Of a stretch of DNA of 64,000 nt, positions 54,190 through 61,863 are shown piece by piece (the first letter of the stretch is position 1; every line of letters starts with the position of its first letter). The notes beneath the pieces are model-generated. The model did no database searches. It saw nothing but the letters and a program-made list of their open reading frames with translations, and had not been told where the DNA came from. Both the position numbers and the translations under genes were made by a program. This DNA comes from Candidatus Hydrogenedentota bacterium (GTDB taxonomy: Bacteria; Hydrogenedentota; Hydrogenedentia; Hydrogenedentales; CAITNO01), in NCBI GenBank assembly GCA_012730045.1, contig JAAYBR010000062.1, forward strand, positions 1-64,000, written 5' to 3'.

Positions 54190-54269
54190 GAGGTGGCACG
54201 GGCTTCCAGCCCGTGATGCTTGGGCCGCATCCATGACCCAGACCACGGGCTGGAAGCCCGTGCCACCTC
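54190..54269. repeat. REP-like inverted pair of hairpins
   Basis: The 26-base arms 54190-54215 and 54244-54269 are perfect inverted copies separated by 28 bases. Each arm contains the palindrome ACGGGCT-TCC-AGCCCGT (7-bp stem with TCC loop), preceded by GAGGTGGC on the outer side. The architecture is the same as the RAYT-linked repeats but the stem is different. It lies between the convergent ADP-ribosylglycohydrolase and thioesterase genes. Confidence 0.85.
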
Positions 54270-54309
54270 GGTGTTCCCGTGCGGGTCGTCCCCCGGTTCC
54301 CGGGGCTCC

Positions 54310-54825
54310 TCAGCCGTTCGCCGATACGTCCCCGCGCAGGCGCTCGAACACCCGCTCCTCGCCGCCCCGGTAGACCATGCCGTCGTCCACCGCCAGCGTG
54401 TGCTCCGCGTCCAAGGGGATGAACTTCCCCTCCGCGCGGGCGTACACCTCCCCGTCCGGGCCAATGAGCCGCGCCTCGCAGTGCGCCATGCGCCGGTGGG
54501 CCCGCGTGGTCCACGCCTCCACCACCAGCGACGGGTCCGGCGGCGCGGACTTGACATAGCGCACCATCAGCTCCGCCGTCACGCACATCAGCTTCAGCGA
54601 CCGCGCCGCGGCCCAGCCCATGCTCTCGTCCAGCAGCGCCGCCACCACCCCGCCATGCACCACCCCCGGATACCCGCAATGCCGGTCATCCGCGCTCATC
54701 CGGATTTTCACCCGGTCGTCCTCCACATAGAACCGGCCCCGCAGGCCGACCGCGTTCTCCTCGCCGCAGACAAAACAGGTCTTCGAGACGGGCAGGGGCC
54801 GGACGCCGTTGTGCTGATCTTTCAT
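54310..54825 (-). CDS. PaaI-like hotdog thioesterase
   Basis: The 171-residue protein has a hotdog fold: CFVCGEENAVGLRGRF near the N-terminus, HCGYPGVVHGGVVAALLDESMGW with the catalytic helix acid, and LMVRYVKSAPPDPSLVVEAW for the central strands. Family members hydrolyse acyl-CoA thioesters in the cytoplasm. I chose the ATG at 54825 with AAAGGA just upstream. The frame stays open further into the 60-bp repeats, but those encode a 20-residue repeated peptide and are not part of the protein. It is convergent with the exported glycohydrolase gene. Confidence 0.87.
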   Translation of the reverse strand: MKDQHNGVRPLPVSKTCFVCGEENAVGLRGRFYVEDDRVKIRMSADDRHCGYPGVVHGGVVAALLDESMGWAAARSLKLMCVTAELMVRYVKSAPPDPSLVVEAWTTRAHRRMAHCEARLIGPDGEVYARAEGKFIPLDAEHTLAVDDGMVYRGGEERVFERLRGDVSANG

Positions 54826-54945
54826 GAAACATCCTTTCCCGGGACGCCGCCCCCTCCCAAGGGACGGCGGGTATTGTCCCCCGCCCCCCCCGCGCGATGC
54901 AAGCACGGACACGAAAAGAGGGCGCGTACTGCCTGCGCGAAGAGG

Positions 54946-55176
54946 GCGCGGGATAGCCGACCAGTCCCGCCCGTAGGGGCGCCGCTTGCCGCGCCCTCTT
55001 CGCGCGCGCGGGATAGCCGACCAGTCCCGTCCGTAGGGGCGCCGCTTGCCGCGCCCTCTTCGCGCGCGCGGGATAGCCGACCAGTCCCGCCCGTAGGGGT
55101 GCCGCTTGCCGCGCCCTCTTCGCGCGCGCGGGATAGCCGACCAGTCCCGCCCGTAGGGGCGCCGCTTGCCGCGCCC
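54946..55176. repeat. 60-bp tandem repeat array with two hairpins per unit
   Basis: Nearly four copies of an exactly 60-bp unit occur with only single-base changes. Each contains GCGGGA and TCCCGC arms flanking TAGCCGACCAG, and GGGCGC and GCGCCC arms flanking CGCTTGCC. A half unit in inverted sense (GCGCGAAGAGGGCGCG) precedes it. The second hairpin sequence also forms the inverted element at 33989-34085. It is not a CRISPR array: no unique spacers are present. Confidence 0.9.
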
Positions 55177-55704
55177 AGGAGCGGACATGGGGATCATCGC
55201 CTGCCCGGCAACGCGGCGGACGCGGACTGGTGCTCATGCCTGCCAGACCGCCTGAAGGCGGGGTGGTCATGGCAGCAAGACCCGTCTTCCCTGGGAAGAT
55301 CCGGTGCTTTTGGCAGGATCCAGAGCGGTCCCCTGCGGGGAATCCAGATTCTCCGGGGTGGCCCGCCCCCGTGGGCGACCGGCCCAGGTGCGGGGACGCG
55401 CAAAAAACATGAGTCCATGTTGGGGGTAGTTGTTGCCAAGATGCTCTTTCGGCTGTCTGTTTGGCTTTTTTCCTGGCGTGTCTTGTGCTTCGAGATACTG
55501 CCCCAGAAAAATACATTGATTGACGGCACAACGCCTTATGCGCATTATTGAAGGTGGATACTGTCTGCCAGACGGGAAAAACAACTTGAAAAATCGGAGG
55601 ATGTGGGGTATACTCAAAATGACCCAAGGCAATGGGCGCTTTGGGTCCGGCATTAATTGTTGTCAAGGTCGCGAGACCTGAAACCAACCGAAAAGGAATC
55701 TGTC
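55177..55704. other. Non-coding, AT-richer leader region of pseudopilin 2
   Basis: This gap has a hairpin-like inverted repeat (55235-55270, CTGCCA and TGGCAG arms). An AT-richer stretch runs from about 55420 to 55690, unlike the rest of the window. A sigma70 promoter sits at 55586-55614 and TCAAGG/CGAAAAGGAA precedes the ATG. Frames in it are short or shadows; I see no gene I can support. Confidence 0.55.
55586..55614 (+). promoter_or_regulatory. Promoter of pseudopilin 2
   Basis: TTGAAA (55586-55591), a 17-base spacer and TATACT (55609-55614) form a good sigma70 promoter. The leader is about 85 bases. Confidence 0.75.
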
Positions 55705-56703
55705 ATGCGCAAGAAAGGATTCACACTTATTGAGCTGCTTGTCGTGATTGCGATCATCGGTATCCTGGCGGCGATTCTGCTGCCGGCCCTGGCGCGCGCC
55801 CGCGAGTCCGCCCGCCGCGCCTCCTGCCAGAACAACCTCAAGCAATGGGGTCTGGTCTTGAAGATGTACAACAACGAGGCCAAGGGTGCTTTCCCCCCGA
55901 TCCAGGTCATGCCGGGCGTCGGCCAGGATCCGACCAAGCCTGACGTGGCCGCCGGTCCGGCTGTCGCGGCCATTTACCCTGAGTATCTGACGGACCCCAA
56001 CATCACCCTCTGCCCCTCCGACGCGGGGTTGAGCGATCATCAGGCAGACCTGTTCAATGCCGACGGTACGCCCCTTTTTTCCCATGAGCCCGGCATGATT
56101 GACGCGTCCTACGCCTACCTCGGCTGGTGTTTCGACAACGCCAAGCTGACGGCCACAGTCGGACAGTTCACGTATCTTGGGACCCTTCTTCCCCTGCTGG
56201 GCGACGATGCCAACTTGGACGCCAACACGAAGGTTCCGACACAGATCGCCGCCGCGCTTGACGGCATCGTGTATGACAACCTTTCCATCGCGACCGAGGT
56301 CATCGACGATCCGTACGCGCTGGCGCGCATCTTTGACGCGGATGTGGAGCTCCAGAACCCGTGGAACACCTCCGGCAACGGCGGCGGCGGCAAGATTTAT
56401 CGTCTGCGGGAGGGCATTGAGCGCTTTCTGATCACGGACATCAACAATCCCGGCGCGGCCAATATGGCGCAGAGCACGCTGTGGATCATGCTCGACACCC
56501 TGACCACCGGCACGGGCGAGGCGCTCTTCAACCATGTGCCCGGCGGCTGCAACGTGCTGTTCATGGACGGCCATGTGGAGTTCATCCGGTATCAGGGCGT
56601 GCCGGGCTGGGACACGATTGACGTTGCCAGCGCCCAAGTCGGCATGGCCGGTGCCACCGCGCCCGTCCTTCCGTCGGTTGCCGCGTTGGTGGGCGCCTTC
56701 TAA
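55705..56703 (+). CDS. DUF1559-like type II pseudopilin, paralogue 2
   Basis: The 332-residue protein starts MRKKG, the prepilin peptidase site, then [20 protein letters not shown] with the +5 glutamate. [35 protein letters not shown] and [19 protein letters not shown] are shared with paralogue 1 at 24862-25800, so the two are closely related. The middle is different and has [18 protein letters not shown]. The C-terminus has no histidine tail. AAAAGGAA precedes the ATG. It stands alone between a promoter and a strong terminator. Confidence 0.92.
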   Translation: MRKKGFTLIELLVVIAIIGILAAILLPALARARESARRASCQNNLKQWGLVLKMYNNEAKGAFPPIQVMPGVGQDPTKPDVAAGPAVAAIYPEYLTDPNITLCPSDAGLSDHQADLFNADGTPLFSHEPGMIDASYAYLGWCFDNAKLTATVGQFTYLGTLLPLLGDDANLDANTKVPTQIAAALDGIVYDNLSIATEVIDDPYALARIFDADVELQNPWNTSGNGGGGKIYRLREGIERFLITDINNPGAANMAQSTLWIMLDTLTTGTGEALFNHVPGGCNVLFMDGHVEFIRYQGVPGWDTIDVASAQVGMAGATAPVLPSVAALVGAF

Positions 56704-56737
56704 CAGGTATTTCCTGCGGCTTTTCTGCGATAATGTG

Positions 56738-56768
56738 ACCGCCCCCCGGCAACGGGGGGCGGTTCTTT
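56738..56768 (+). terminator. Intrinsic terminator of pseudopilin 2
   Basis: A perfect 11-bp stem (56738-56748 with 56753-56763) closes on a GCAA tetraloop and is followed by TCTTT. It separates pseudopilin 2 from the MFS gene. Confidence 0.9.
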
Positions 56769-56808
56769 GCCAACCAGCCCCCCCTTTCCCCGAAATGACG
56801 GATAATCC

Positions 56809-58029
56809 ATGCGCCTTTCCCCGCCTGTCCGGATGTGTCTCCTGGGGTTCATTTTGGACCTTGCGGTGATGATCGCCATCACCGTGGTGCCGTTCTATGT
56901 CTACCGGCAACTGGGGGGCGACGCGCGGATGTCGGGGTACTTTGGGGCGTTGCAGGCGGTGGTCTACATGGTCACCTGCCTGGTCACGTCGCGGTATGTG
57001 TCCCGCTCGCGGAACGGGCTGAACTGGGTGCGGTTTGGGCTGGTGTGGTTTGCGTGCGTTTTCACGCCCGTGGTGTTCTTCCGCGACACGGCGGTCTGCA
57101 TCACCCTGGGGGTGGTCGCCTGGGCGGGGTTGGCGGTGATCTGGCCGGCCCTGTACTCGTGGTTTGGCGCGGACCCCGACCCGGAACGGCGCCAGAAGCA
57201 TCTGGGCTGGTTTAACCTGTCCTGGAGTTCCGGGTTTGCGGCGGGGCCGCTGGTGGCCGGGCCGCTCTATGAGTACGACTACCGGCTGCCCTTCGCGGTG
57301 CTGGCGGTGTGCTGCGCGGCGGCGCTGGGGCTGGCACTGTCCATGCCCCATGAGCAGGTGCATTTCGGGCGGGGCAGGGAGGAGGAGGCGTCGGAGGAGG
57401 AGACGGGACACCGCCGGGACGCGGTGCGCTTCCTGCACGCGGCGTGGGTGGCGGTGATTCTGGCGAACTGGATGGTGGGCGTGCTGCGCTCCGTGTTTCC
57501 CAAGCGCGTGGAGGACCTGGTGCAGGCGGGCGGACTGGGGCTGTTTGCGGGCGACGGCGCGTCGTGGCCGTTCAGTGCCCCCCCGGCGACGGTGTTCTCG
57601 TGGGTTTCCTTTGCGTGCTCTGCGGGCACGGCGGCGCTGTTCTTCTGGCTCGGCCGCACCAAGGGGTGGCGCTACCGCGCGTCGTGGCTGATTGTGCCGC
57701 AACTGGCGGCGGCGGCGGGATTCATCTGGATGGGCGTGACGCACAGTCTCGCGGCCATGCTGTTCGGGTCGCTGCTGGTGGGGATGAACCTGGGGGTCGC
57801 GTTCTTCGCCGCGGTGTACTACTGCGTGGCCGATCCGGCGCACAAGCACCGCCGTGCGGCGATCAACGAGGCGGCCGTCGGTTTTGGCGGCATGCTGGGC
57901 TCGTTCCTCTTCGGCGCGCTTTCCGGGCGTTACGGGCTGGAGTTCCCCTTTGTGTGGTTTCCGGTCTTCTACGCGCCCGCCTTCGCGCTTCAACTGTGGC
58001 TGCTGCGCCCGCGGCGGAGCATGGCATAG
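56809..58029 (+). CDS. MFS transporter
   Basis: The 406-residue protein has about 12 hydrophobic segments and a hydrophilic central loop of about 30 residues (GRGREEEASEEETGHRRDAV) between the two halves. VTSRYVSRSRNGLNWVR after TM2 is a loose MFS loop signature. It is an inner-membrane secondary transporter. The substrate is not evident, and it is different from the MFS protein at 15685. It follows a terminator, so it probably has its own promoter, though none is clear. Confidence 0.87.
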   Translation: MRLSPPVRMCLLGFILDLAVMIAITVVPFYVYRQLGGDARMSGYFGALQAVVYMVTCLVTSRYVSRSRNGLNWVRFGLVWFACVFTPVVFFRDTAVCITLGVVAWAGLAVIWPALYSWFGADPDPERRQKHLGWFNLSWSSGFAAGPLVAGPLYEYDYRLPFAVLAVCCAAALGLALSMPHEQVHFGRGREEEASEEETGHRRDAVRFLHAAWVAVILANWMVGVLRSVFPKRVEDLVQAGGLGLFAGDGASWPFSAPPATVFSWVSFACSAGTAALFFWLGRTKGWRYRASWLIVPQLAAAAGFIWMGVTHSLAAMLFGSLLVGMNLGVAFFAAVYYCVADPAHKHRRAAINEAAVGFGGMLGSFLFGALSGRYGLEFPFVWFPVFYAPAFALQLWLLRPRRSMA

Positions 58030-58046
58030 GCCGACGGGAGGGGGGG

Positions 58047-58141
58047 CCGTAGCGCCGCCGTCCCGGCGGCCTCGTCTTTGGGTCTTGCGCCGAATGGCGG
58101 CGTGGCGGGAAGACAAGGCAGGCGGGACGCCTGCGCTGCGG
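58047..58141. repeat. Solo bipartite REP element of the RAYT-linked family
   Basis: The left half (58047-58080) has GCCGCCG-TCC-CGGCGGC then CTCGTCTTTG. The right half (58109-58141) has GAAGACAAGG then GCAGGCG-GGA-CGCCTGC. The two face each other around a spacer of about 28 bases beginning GGTCTTGCGCCG. The same bipartite design occurs at window positions 1-80. The right hairpin here has a stem different from the copies near the RAYT gene but still pairs perfectly. Confidence 0.85.
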
Positions 58142-58156
58142 ATTTCGGCACCCTTC

Positions 58157-59071
58157 TCAGCTGCTGAGGAGCTCCCGCAGGGCGGCGGTGATCTCCGGGT
58201 GTTTGAAGGGGTGGCCCGCCCGGGTGAGTTTGGCGGGCAGGCAGCGCTGGCTGGCCAGCAGCAGGGTCGTGCCCATTTCCCCGAAGAGCAGGCGCACGGC
58301 GGCGGCGGGCAGGGGGAGCACGGCGGGCCGCCGCAGCGTTGCCGCCAGGGCCCGTGCGAACTCCCGGTTGGTCACCGGTTCGGGGGCCACGGTGTTCACA
58401 GGTCCGGAGAGGCGGTCTTTCAGGAGGGCCGCCGTCAGCACCCCCACCGCGTCCTCCAGGGTGATCCAGCTCAGCCAGGCCGTCCCGTCCGCGATGGGTC
58501 CGCCCAGTCCCAGGCGGAACGGGGGGAGCAGGCGCGCGAGCATGCCGCCGCCGGGGTCGAGCACGGCGCCGAACCGGGGATGCACCACCCGCACGCCCGC
58601 CTTGGCGGCGGGGGCGGCGGCGGCCTCCCAGTCGCGGCACACGGCGGCGAGAAAGTCCGATCCGGGTGTCTCCCCCTCCTCCAGGGGCAGGTCGCCCCGG
58701 CTGCCGTAGTAGCCGACGGCGGAGGCGGACACGAAGACCGACGGCGGCCGCGCCATTTCGGCCATGCGCGCGGCGAGGAGCCGGGTTCCCGTGATGCGGC
58801 TGTCGCGGATCCGCGCCTTTTCCGCGGCGCTCCATCGGTGTCCGGCGACGGGCCGGCCGGCGAGGTTGACCACGGCGTCCAGGCCCTCCAGGGCCTTCGC
58901 GTCGAGATAACCCTTGCCGGGGTTCCACCAGGCGGCGTCGCCGCCCGGATCGCCGACCTCCTCCGCGCGCCCCGTGCGCAGCATCCTCCGCACGCGGTGC
59001 CCAGAGGCCTCCAGCCGGGCGGCGAGGGCCGCGCCGATCAGTCCCGAGGAGCCGGTGATGGCGATGCGCAT
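58157..59071 (-). CDS. TIGR01777-family SDR-like epimerase
   Basis: The 304-residue protein has a Rossmann motif (RIAITGSSGLIGAALAARL), then ALEGLDAVVNLAGRPVAGHRW, FVSASAVGYYGSRGD and RFGAVLDPGGGMLARLLPPFRLGLGGPIADG, which are signatures of TIGR01777 (YfcH-like). A DUF1731 end follows (FKHPEITAALRELL). Substrates of the family are unknown. AGGAGG lies eight bases before the ATG at 59071. The longer frame upstream runs through 9-bp repeats and is not coding. Confidence 0.9.
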   Translation of the reverse strand: MRIAITGSSGLIGAALAARLEASGHRVRRMLRTGRAEEVGDPGGDAAWWNPGKGYLDAKALEGLDAVVNLAGRPVAGHRWSAAEKARIRDSRITGTRLLAARMAEMARPPSVFVSASAVGYYGSRGDLPLEEGETPGSDFLAAVCRDWEAAAAPAAKAGVRVVHPRFGAVLDPGGGMLARLLPPFRLGLGGPIADGTAWLSWITLEDAVGVLTAALLKDRLSGPVNTVAPEPVTNREFARALAATLRRPAVLPLPAAAVRLLFGEMGTTLLLASQRCLPAKLTRAGHPFKHPEITAALRELLSS

Positions 59072-59114
59072 GGGGTTGGCCTCCTGGGGCACCGTGGTTT
59101 TTGCGGGGACCCTT

Positions 59115-59150
59115 ATGGACGTGATGGACTGCATGGACGATATGGACAAC
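59115..59150. repeat. Second 9-bp ATGGACNNN repeat tract
   Basis: Four consecutive 9-base units begin ATGGAC and end GTG, TGC, GAT and AAC. The core is the same as at 51402-51551. It lies between the TIGR01777 gene and the RtcB gene. Confidence 0.75.
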
Positions 59151-59179
59151 AAGGAGGGGCGGTGGGTACGGGTGCTCTT

Positions 59180-60385
59180 TCAGTCCTCCGGTTTTTCGCC
59201 CGGCGGGGCCATTTTGACCAGGCGCGGGTGGAAGACCGCGACGGTTTCCACGAGGTCCGCCTGGGCCGCCATGACGGCGTGGATGTCCTTGTACACCAGG
59301 GGGACTTCGTCGAGCCCCGCCGAGATCACCGTGACGCCGCGCTCCCGGAGCAGGGGCTCGACGTCGCGCCAGTGGAACCGCTTGACGGCCTGGCTGCGGC
59401 TGACGCTGCGGCCCGCGCCGTGGGCGGCGCTTTCCAGGCTTTCGCGGCATCCCTTTCCCCGCACGACGCAGCAGGGGGACGCCATGGAGCCGGGGATGAT
59501 GCCGAGGGCGCCCCTGCCGGCCGGGGTGGCCCCTTTGCGGTGGACAACGACCCGCTCCCCGCCGTGTGTTTCGAGCCAGGCGAAGTTGTGGTGGTTCTCG
59601 ATGTCCAGCAGCACCTCCGCGCCGAGACGCGCGGCGAGGCTGCGGTGGATCAGCTCGTGGTTGGCCGCGGCATAGGCGCCCATGAGCTGCATGGCGTCCC
59701 AGTATTCGCGGCCCTCCTGCGAGTCCAGGTCCAGCCACGCGAGGCGTTCCGTGTCCTCCGTCAGCCCCCGCCGCAGTTTCTTGGCCAGGGCGCTGTAGTG
59801 GGCGCACACCTGCGCCCCCGTGCCCCGGCTGCCGCTGTGGGACAGCAGGGCCAGCCGTTTTCCTGATTCCAGGCCGTTCAGGGGCGCGTCCAGCTCCAGC
59901 ACGCCGAACTCCACAAAGTGGTTGCCGCTGCCGCTGGTGCCGAGCTGCGCCCAGGCCTTGTCCTTGAGCGCGCGGGTCACGGGCGATGCGGACCAGTCGC
60001 GGTCCATGACGGGGTGCTGCCGCCGCTCCTTGAACGTGGCGCCCACGCCGAAGCGCGTCTCCGCGGCGATGGCCTCCCTCAGGCGCGCCGGGTCGTCCTC
60101 CAGCAGGGAGAGCGGCAGGTCAAAGGCCGTGAGCTTCATGCGGCAGGCGATGTCCACGCCGACGGCGTAGGGAATGACGGCGTTGCGGGCGGCGAGGACG
60201 CCGCCGATGGGCAGTCCGTAGCCCACGTGGGCGTCGGGCATGAGCGCGCCCCGCACGGCCACGGGGAGGCGGCAGGCGGCTTCCATCTGGGCGACGGCGT
60301 TGGGGTCAATGTCCGTCCCCCACTGCCGCCAGGGGGCGGGCTTTCCCTCCGGGGCGGTTCGGTTCTGGCGCTTCTTCCCGCTCAC
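59180..60385 (-). CDS. RtcB-family RNA ligase paralogue
   Basis: The 401-residue protein has RtcB motifs: LMPDAHVGYGLPIGGVLA, GVDIACRMKLTA with the metal cysteine, LGTSGSGNHFVEFG, ENHHNFAW, HRKGATPAGRG, and the guanylated histidine H322 in SAAHGAGRSVSRSQA. RtcB joins RNA 3-prime phosphate or 2,3-cyclic phosphate ends to 5-prime OH ends with GTP and manganese. The GVDIACRM variant belongs to a subgroup unlike E. coli RtcB (GVDIGCGM). No RtcA or archease gene is present. Its ATG overlaps the truA stop by four bases, so it is coupled with a tRNA-modification gene. Confidence 0.9.
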   Translation of the reverse strand: MSGKKRQNRTAPEGKPAPWRQWGTDIDPNAVAQMEAACRLPVAVRGALMPDAHVGYGLPIGGVLAARNAVIPYAVGVDIACRMKLTAFDLPLSLLEDDPARLREAIAAETRFGVGATFKERRQHPVMDRDWSASPVTRALKDKAWAQLGTSGSGNHFVEFGVLELDAPLNGLESGKRLALLSHSGSRGTGAQVCAHYSALAKKLRRGLTEDTERLAWLDLDSQEGREYWDAMQLMGAYAAANHELIHRSLAARLGAEVLLDIENHHNFAWLETHGGERVVVHRKGATPAGRGALGIIPGSMASPCCVVRGKGCRESLESAAHGAGRSVSRSQAVKRFHWRDVEPLLRERGVTVISAGLDEVPLVYKDIHAVMAAQADLVETVAVFHPRLVKMAPPGEKPED

Positions 60386-61173
60386 GGGGCGTCCTCCCCG
60401 GCGGGGTAGTGGACCTCAGCCAGGGCGAGCCCCTGGGGCGGGGCGCAGTGCCCGAGGAAGGGCCCGCCCGCGGCGAGCTGGTCGGCGATGAAGGACACCG
60501 GGAAGCGCCCGCGCGCGATCTCGATGAGCGTGCCGCAGAGGTTGCGCACCATTTTGTAGAGGAACCCGTCGCCGTGAAAGGCGATCCGCATGAGGTTTGG
60601 GCAGTCCGCGGGGCCGCTCCATCCGCCGGGCAGCAGCTCCGCCGAATACAGGGTGCGGACGGTGCTCTTCATCTGGCTGCCCGTGCTCTGGAAGCCCGCG
60701 AAGTCCCGCATGCCGGGAAGCCCGGCGAGGCCCTCCCGGACCTTGTCCAGGTCCACCCGGTAGGGCACATGCCACGCGTAACGGGCGGAGAAGGGGTCGG
60801 GGTCGCGGCTGAAGTCGAAGGCGTATTCGTAGCGTTTGGACTTGGCCGAGAAGCGCGCGTTGAACCCCGGCGGCGCGGGCCCGACGCTTTCGATGCGGAT
60901 GCGCGGGGCGAGCATGCGCGAGACGGCCCGGCGCAGCCGGACCGGCGGCGGCCCCGGCCACACGCAGGAGAAGACCTGCCCGAGGGCGTGCACCCCCGCG
61001 TCGGTGCGGCCCGCGCCCTGGATGGGCACCGGTCGGCACGCAATGGTCCCCAGGGCCTCCTCAATGGCCTGCTGGACCGAGGGGCCGTTGTCCTGGCGCT
61101 GCCAGCCGACAAAGTCCGTGCCGTCGTAGCGGACGACGCATTTCAGGGGTTGCCCATTCTCCAAAGGTTCCAT
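60382..61173 (-). CDS. truA: tRNA pseudouridine synthase A
   Basis: The 263-residue enzyme isomerises uridines 38-40 in tRNA anticodon stems. It has YDGTDFVGWQRQ, the catalytic D58 in QGAGRTDAGVHALGQVFSC, FNARFSAKSKRYEY, the DFAGFQSTGSQMKSTVRTL region and GDGFLYKMVRNLCGTLIEI near the end. The start at 61173 gives the usual length; the open frame extends further upstream only as a shadow of alr. It overlaps rtcB by four bases. It is transcribed away from pgsA with about 70 bases between. Confidence 0.94.
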   Translation of the reverse strand: MEPLENGQPLKCVVRYDGTDFVGWQRQDNGPSVQQAIEEALGTIACRPVPIQGAGRTDAGVHALGQVFSCVWPGPPPVRLRRAVSRMLAPRIRIESVGPAPPGFNARFSAKSKRYEYAFDFSRDPDPFSARYAWHVPYRVDLDKVREGLAGLPGMRDFAGFQSTGSQMKSTVRTLYSAELLPGGWSGPADCPNLMRIAFHGDGFLYKMVRNLCGTLIEIARGRFPVSFIADQLAAGGPFLGHCAPPQGLALAEVHYPAGEDAP

Positions 61174-61233
61174 GGGCCGTATTCTATCGCAGGGCGGGGC
61201 GGCGTTGCCTTCGCGCCCCGGGGCGCTTTCTGC

Positions 61234-61239
61234 TAGAAT
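61234..61239 (+). promoter_or_regulatory. -10 element placing transcription start at the pgsA ATG
   Basis: TAGAAT ends seven bases before the ATG at 61246, so the message may be leaderless. There is no Shine-Dalgarno between them. Confidence 0.45.
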
Positions 61240-61245
61240 ATCCGC

Positions 61246-61845
61246 ATGAACCTTCCCAACCAGCTGACCCTTGCCCGCTGCTTTCTGGCGGCGGTCTTTG
61301 TGGTCCTGATGTCGTTCCCGCACACGGCCACCTATGCCGTGGCCTATGTGGTGTTCACCGTGGCGGCGATCACGGACTATTATGACGGCAAGATCGCGCG
61401 GCGCGACAACCTGATCACGAATTTCGGCAAGCTCATGGACCCCGTGGCCGACAAGATTCTGATGGTCTCGGCGTTTGTGATGCTGATGAACGTGCATGAG
61501 CTGAACGTGCCCGGGTGGACTGTGGTGGCGATTCTGGCGCGGGAGTTTCTGGTGACGGGCGCGCGGTCGCTGGCGGCGGCGGACGGGGTGGTGCTGTCGG
61601 CGAACAACTACGGGAAGGCGAAGACGGTCACGCAGATGGTGTATGTCTTCGTGTTTCTCGCCCTGGCCATCCTGGTTCGTCTTTTCCTGCCGCTGTTCTC
61701 GGAGGCCACGGCGCTCGGTTTGGTGGTGAGCCTGCGGATACTGTCCCATACGGGCATGGTGCTGGTGGCCGTGCTGACGATCTACTCGGGGGTTCAGTTT
61801 GGCTGGGTCAACTGGAAGGCCCTGAAACTCCACGACCTCGCCTAA
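61246..61845 (+). CDS. pgsA: CDP-diacylglycerol--glycerol-3-phosphate 3-phosphatidyltransferase
   Basis: The 199-residue inner-membrane enzyme makes phosphatidylglycerol phosphate. It has the CDP-alcohol phosphotransferase motif DG(x2)AR(x8)G(x3)D(x3)D in YYDGKIARRDNLITNFGKLM followed by DPVADK, within about five or six hydrophobic segments. The N-terminal NLPNQLTLARCFLAAVF is typical of PgsA. The alanine racemase gene follows after 18 bases. Other family members such as phosphatidylserine or cardiolipin enzymes are less likely from the N-terminus and length. Confidence 0.92.
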   Translation: MNLPNQLTLARCFLAAVFVVLMSFPHTATYAVAYVVFTVAAITDYYDGKIARRDNLITNFGKLMDPVADKILMVSAFVMLMNVHELNVPGWTVVAILAREFLVTGARSLAAADGVVLSANNYGKAKTVTQMVYVFVFLALAILVRLFLPLFSEATALGLVVSLRILSHTGMVLVAVLTIYSGVQFGWVNWKALKLHDLA

Positions 61846-61863
61846 CGAAAGGAACGCGCCGCG

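Noticed and set aside
51373-54246. Long minus-strand frame with repeated YGR peptide
   Set aside because: It is a shadow of the trans-sulfuration and glycohydrolase genes running into the 9-bp repeats.
54946-55176. CRISPR array
   Set aside because: Units are contiguous and identical with no unique spacers, and no cas gene is present.
54826-55197. Repeat-containing N-terminal extension of the thioesterase
   Set aside because: The 60-bp array equals 20 codons, so it translates as a repeated basic peptide. The ATG at 54825 has a good ribosome site and gives a normal hotdog length.
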